From MSPOR6 sp964652195 (GTDB lineage: Bacteria > Poribacteria > WGA-4E > WGA-3G), in the NCBI GenBank assembly GCA_964652195.1, contig CAZZBB010000037.1:59943-123942 (forward strand): 64,000 bases of DNA, written 5' to 3'. The notes beneath the pieces are model-generated. The model did no database searches. It saw only the letters and a program-made list of their open reading frames with translations, and was not told where the DNA came from. How positions within the stretch are numbered: position 1 is the first letter of the stretch; each line of letters begins with the position of its first letter. Positions 62,722-64,000 of the stretch are shown here, piece by piece. The position numbers and the translations under genes are program-made.

Positions 62722-62990
62722 TCAATAGAAAACTCTATTTGGATGTGTAAAGTTTACGGCATTAACAAGCATCAAATGAATATGATCTGCGCGTCGCGAT
62801 AGGTTTCGGAATATCTTTATAGTAAATATCCTATTCAATTTCACGAGCGAATTCCTACCCGCTTTTCGCATGTCAATCGCTAAAGCTCGCTGATAAATCA
62901 CCTCTTGGAAGCCGTTACCCAGATACCTATGCACCGCAAATGAAGCCCAAGGATCTTTCCGGGTATGTCTTGAAATTTCAGATTTGTGTT
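62722..62990 (-). pseudogene. Decayed GxxExxY-family gene
   Basis: The minus strand reads RKDPWASFAVHRYLGNGFQEVI, then YQRALAIDMRKAG, the G-x-x-E-x-x-Y signature and its following helix. It then breaks: in the next frame TAG-EFAREIE-TAG-DIYYKDIP recovers the family continuation, with stop codons at positions where Val or Gln would be expected, and RRADHIHLML (first frame) then drifts. The start region lacks an in-frame ATG. The upstream GGATTACACGGATAACGCGGATG segment is a short repeated stretch. Clearly a decayed gene of this small family, which is often found near repeats. Confidence 0.75.
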
Positions 62991-63062
62991 CATTTTGTAG
63001 TCCCTTTTATATGTCTGAATCGCGGATTACACGGATAACGCGGATGAAAGCGGATTTTTGTT

Positions 63063-63812
63063 TGTTATACCATTTCTAAGAAATAAGCTCTTATTACAGG
63101 TTTATGTAGGATGTCATCTCATACTACACTACCTGAAGGTTATGTGATACTTCCTAACCTAATGAAGATTAATTTTTGATTCGGTAATATACGGACGGGG
63201 ACTTTTATATTTAATTTGGCCGTCCCTACGATGATTTTATGGTCTGGAATACCGAAAGATTTATTTAAACTTCATAAGGTTAGGCATAAAAAAGAGACAT
63301 TTTTATTTAGAAATAAGATGAGAACTCGTAGTCGTAAATTGAACATTTAATCCTAATATACAGACAAACTATTAGGTGTAAAAACAGACCTTTAATCCTA
63401 AATACTTAGATAAAAAATCGTGAAAATGTTGTTTTTTTCACCTGTGTCGAAAAGTGACAAAAAGGGAAAAAGTTACACTTTTTCCTACATTCTGTAGGAT
63501 TGAAATTGGTGTAAATTACCTCTCTAACCTCTGTCTTAGACTGACTTTACTTCATTTTGAACTGACTTTTTAAGAATTTCCAAAAAGTGTGATTTTGTGT
63601 TATTGTTGTCGTTCCTGATTTTGACAATTCCAACCAGCATAATACCTGCAAAAATTGGTGACTATTTGACATAAAGAATATATTGTATTTAGGATCGTTT
63701 TTATAGATATTCATCATTTTTTCCCTTATTATATATTTGTCATATAGGTGATGATTCGAAGTAAGATTTCTCATATCATCAAAATATCTTGAATTAAATT
63801 TGTGTTTCGTAA
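63063..63812 (-). repeat. Long noncoding repeat, copy B, interrupted by an insertion
   Basis: The inverse match of copy A (34723-35320). Order on the minus strand is the same: broken ATGATGAATATC segment, ACACAAAATCACAC, the hairpin at 63498-63484 (CCTACA, GAA, TGTAGG) followed by AAAAAGTGTAACTTTTT, the TCACGATTTTTTATC box, two TTAGGATTAAA boxes. It is about 150 bases longer than copy A, explained by the insertion at 63153. An open frame of 75 codons in it has no parallel in copy A except with indels. Confidence 0.75.
63153..63284. mobile_element. Small terminal-inverted-repeat insertion (second MITE type)
   Basis: CCTAACCTAATGAAG (63153-63167) and CTTCATAAGGTTAGG (63270-63284) are near-perfect terminal repeats, continuing with further matching inside (CGGTA/TACCG). 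The centre has TACGGACGGGG and CCGTCCCTACG, again the GTAGGGACGG-type core. Copy A lacks these bases at the matching point (empty site at TATGCATAAC), which supports insertion. Confidence 0.6.
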
Positions 63813-63952
63813 TAGAGGTATGTTAATCCAAGTTGCTAATAACAAGATTTAGACCCAGCAGACTAGTACTTAGTCAAAAATAGTTTGATAGTTTATTTTG
63901 AAAATGGTATCCTTAGACTCAAGACAATTATTCAATTACTTTGGAGTCTATT

Positions 63953-64000
63953 ATGCCAGCCAAACAATATCAAGTTATACTCGATCAATGTCAACGAGAT
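63953..64000 (+). CDS. Start of a possible IS630-type transposase (cut by window edge)
   Basis: From ATG 63953, preceded by GGAG at a good spacing, 16 codons are open to the window end (MPAKQYQVILDQCQRD). This opening is of the type seen in IS630-family transposases, with a short basic start and then L-T/D-x-x-x-R, but 16 residues are too few for certainty. An IS630-type element nearby would fit the TA-flanked MITE. Only the beginning is present. Confidence 0.35.
   Translation, partial: MPAKQYQVILDQCQRD

Noticed and set aside
63547..63774. Minus-strand frame of 75 codons in repeat copy B
   Set aside because: The parallel stretch in copy A stops early and differs by indels, so it is not a conserved gene.
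1..64000. tRNA or rRNA genes
   Set aside because: No T-loop GGTTCGAATCC-type or conserved rRNA segments were noticed by eye. A tRNAscan run would settle it.

Overview
The window is AT-rich bacterial DNA, read with ATG, TTG and GTG starts and mostly good Shine-Dalgarno sites. Its gene content is that of a heterotrophic, aerobic, Gram-negative-type bacterium that degrades organic matter: two Gfo/Idh/MocA sugar dehydrogenases, two enolase-superfamily enzymes, ThuA, LamG and DUF1349-like secreted proteins, a SUMF1 protein, a CRTAC1/ASPIC protein, class C serine hydrolases and an FG-GAP subtilase. That mix recalls Candidatus Poribacteria and similar lineages. The placement is an inference from memory; no rRNA or other marker gene is present.

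Layout. 0-3 kb: a cut DNA methyltransferase, a small coiled-coil membrane protein and a Rieske/cytochrome b pair. 3.2-9.9 kb: divergent Gfo/Idh and enolase-family genes, a secreted regulatory-like-domain protein, a permease relic, a Deg7/Nma111-type protease and an acetamidase. 10-14 kb: a minus-strand operon of two Opp/Dpp ATPases, a nucleotidyltransferase-HEPN fusion and an SDR. 14.2-16.7 kb: an ECF sigma/anti-sigma pair and a HEAT/zinc-ribbon protein, bracketed by two copies of one 144-bp MITE. 17.4-21.3 kb: a defence-like patch with an HNH endonuclease facing a GNAT-PIN protein coupled to an ASCH protein. 21.4-23.7 kb: two hydrolases of peptides or acyl-amino acids. 23.7-24.95 kb: a repeat-rich gap. 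25-32.6 kb: secreted proteins, a gene pair with an ADP-ribosyltransferase-like member, and a second enolase-family operon. 33-35.5 kb: a second Gfo/Idh and a noncoding repeat. 35.5-48.6 kb: a long plus-strand run of secreted and cytoplasmic hydrolases, ending in a lipid kinase and a terminator. 49.4-51 kb: two related lipoproteins. 51-62.6 kb: a minus-strand run (acyl-CoA synthetase, AlkB, MFS, VOC, BNR propeller, HAD, alpha-carbonic anhydrase, beta-helix protein, triple DUF5069). 62.6-64 kb: a decayed GxxExxY gene, a second copy of the long noncoding repeat split by a small insertion, and the first codons of what may be an IS630-type transposase.

The most interesting items are: (i) the GNAT-PIN/ASCH pair beside the HNH gene; (ii) a single-polypeptide MNT-HEPN protein whose HEPN active-site His appears to be Asn; (iii) an ART-like gene with an unknown partner; (iv) a noncoding repeat family, at three places, carrying a short hairpin whose stem has changed in a compensated way; (v) a WD40 protein fused to what looks like a dead metzincin domain; and (vi) a shared C-terminal tail on two secreted proteins.
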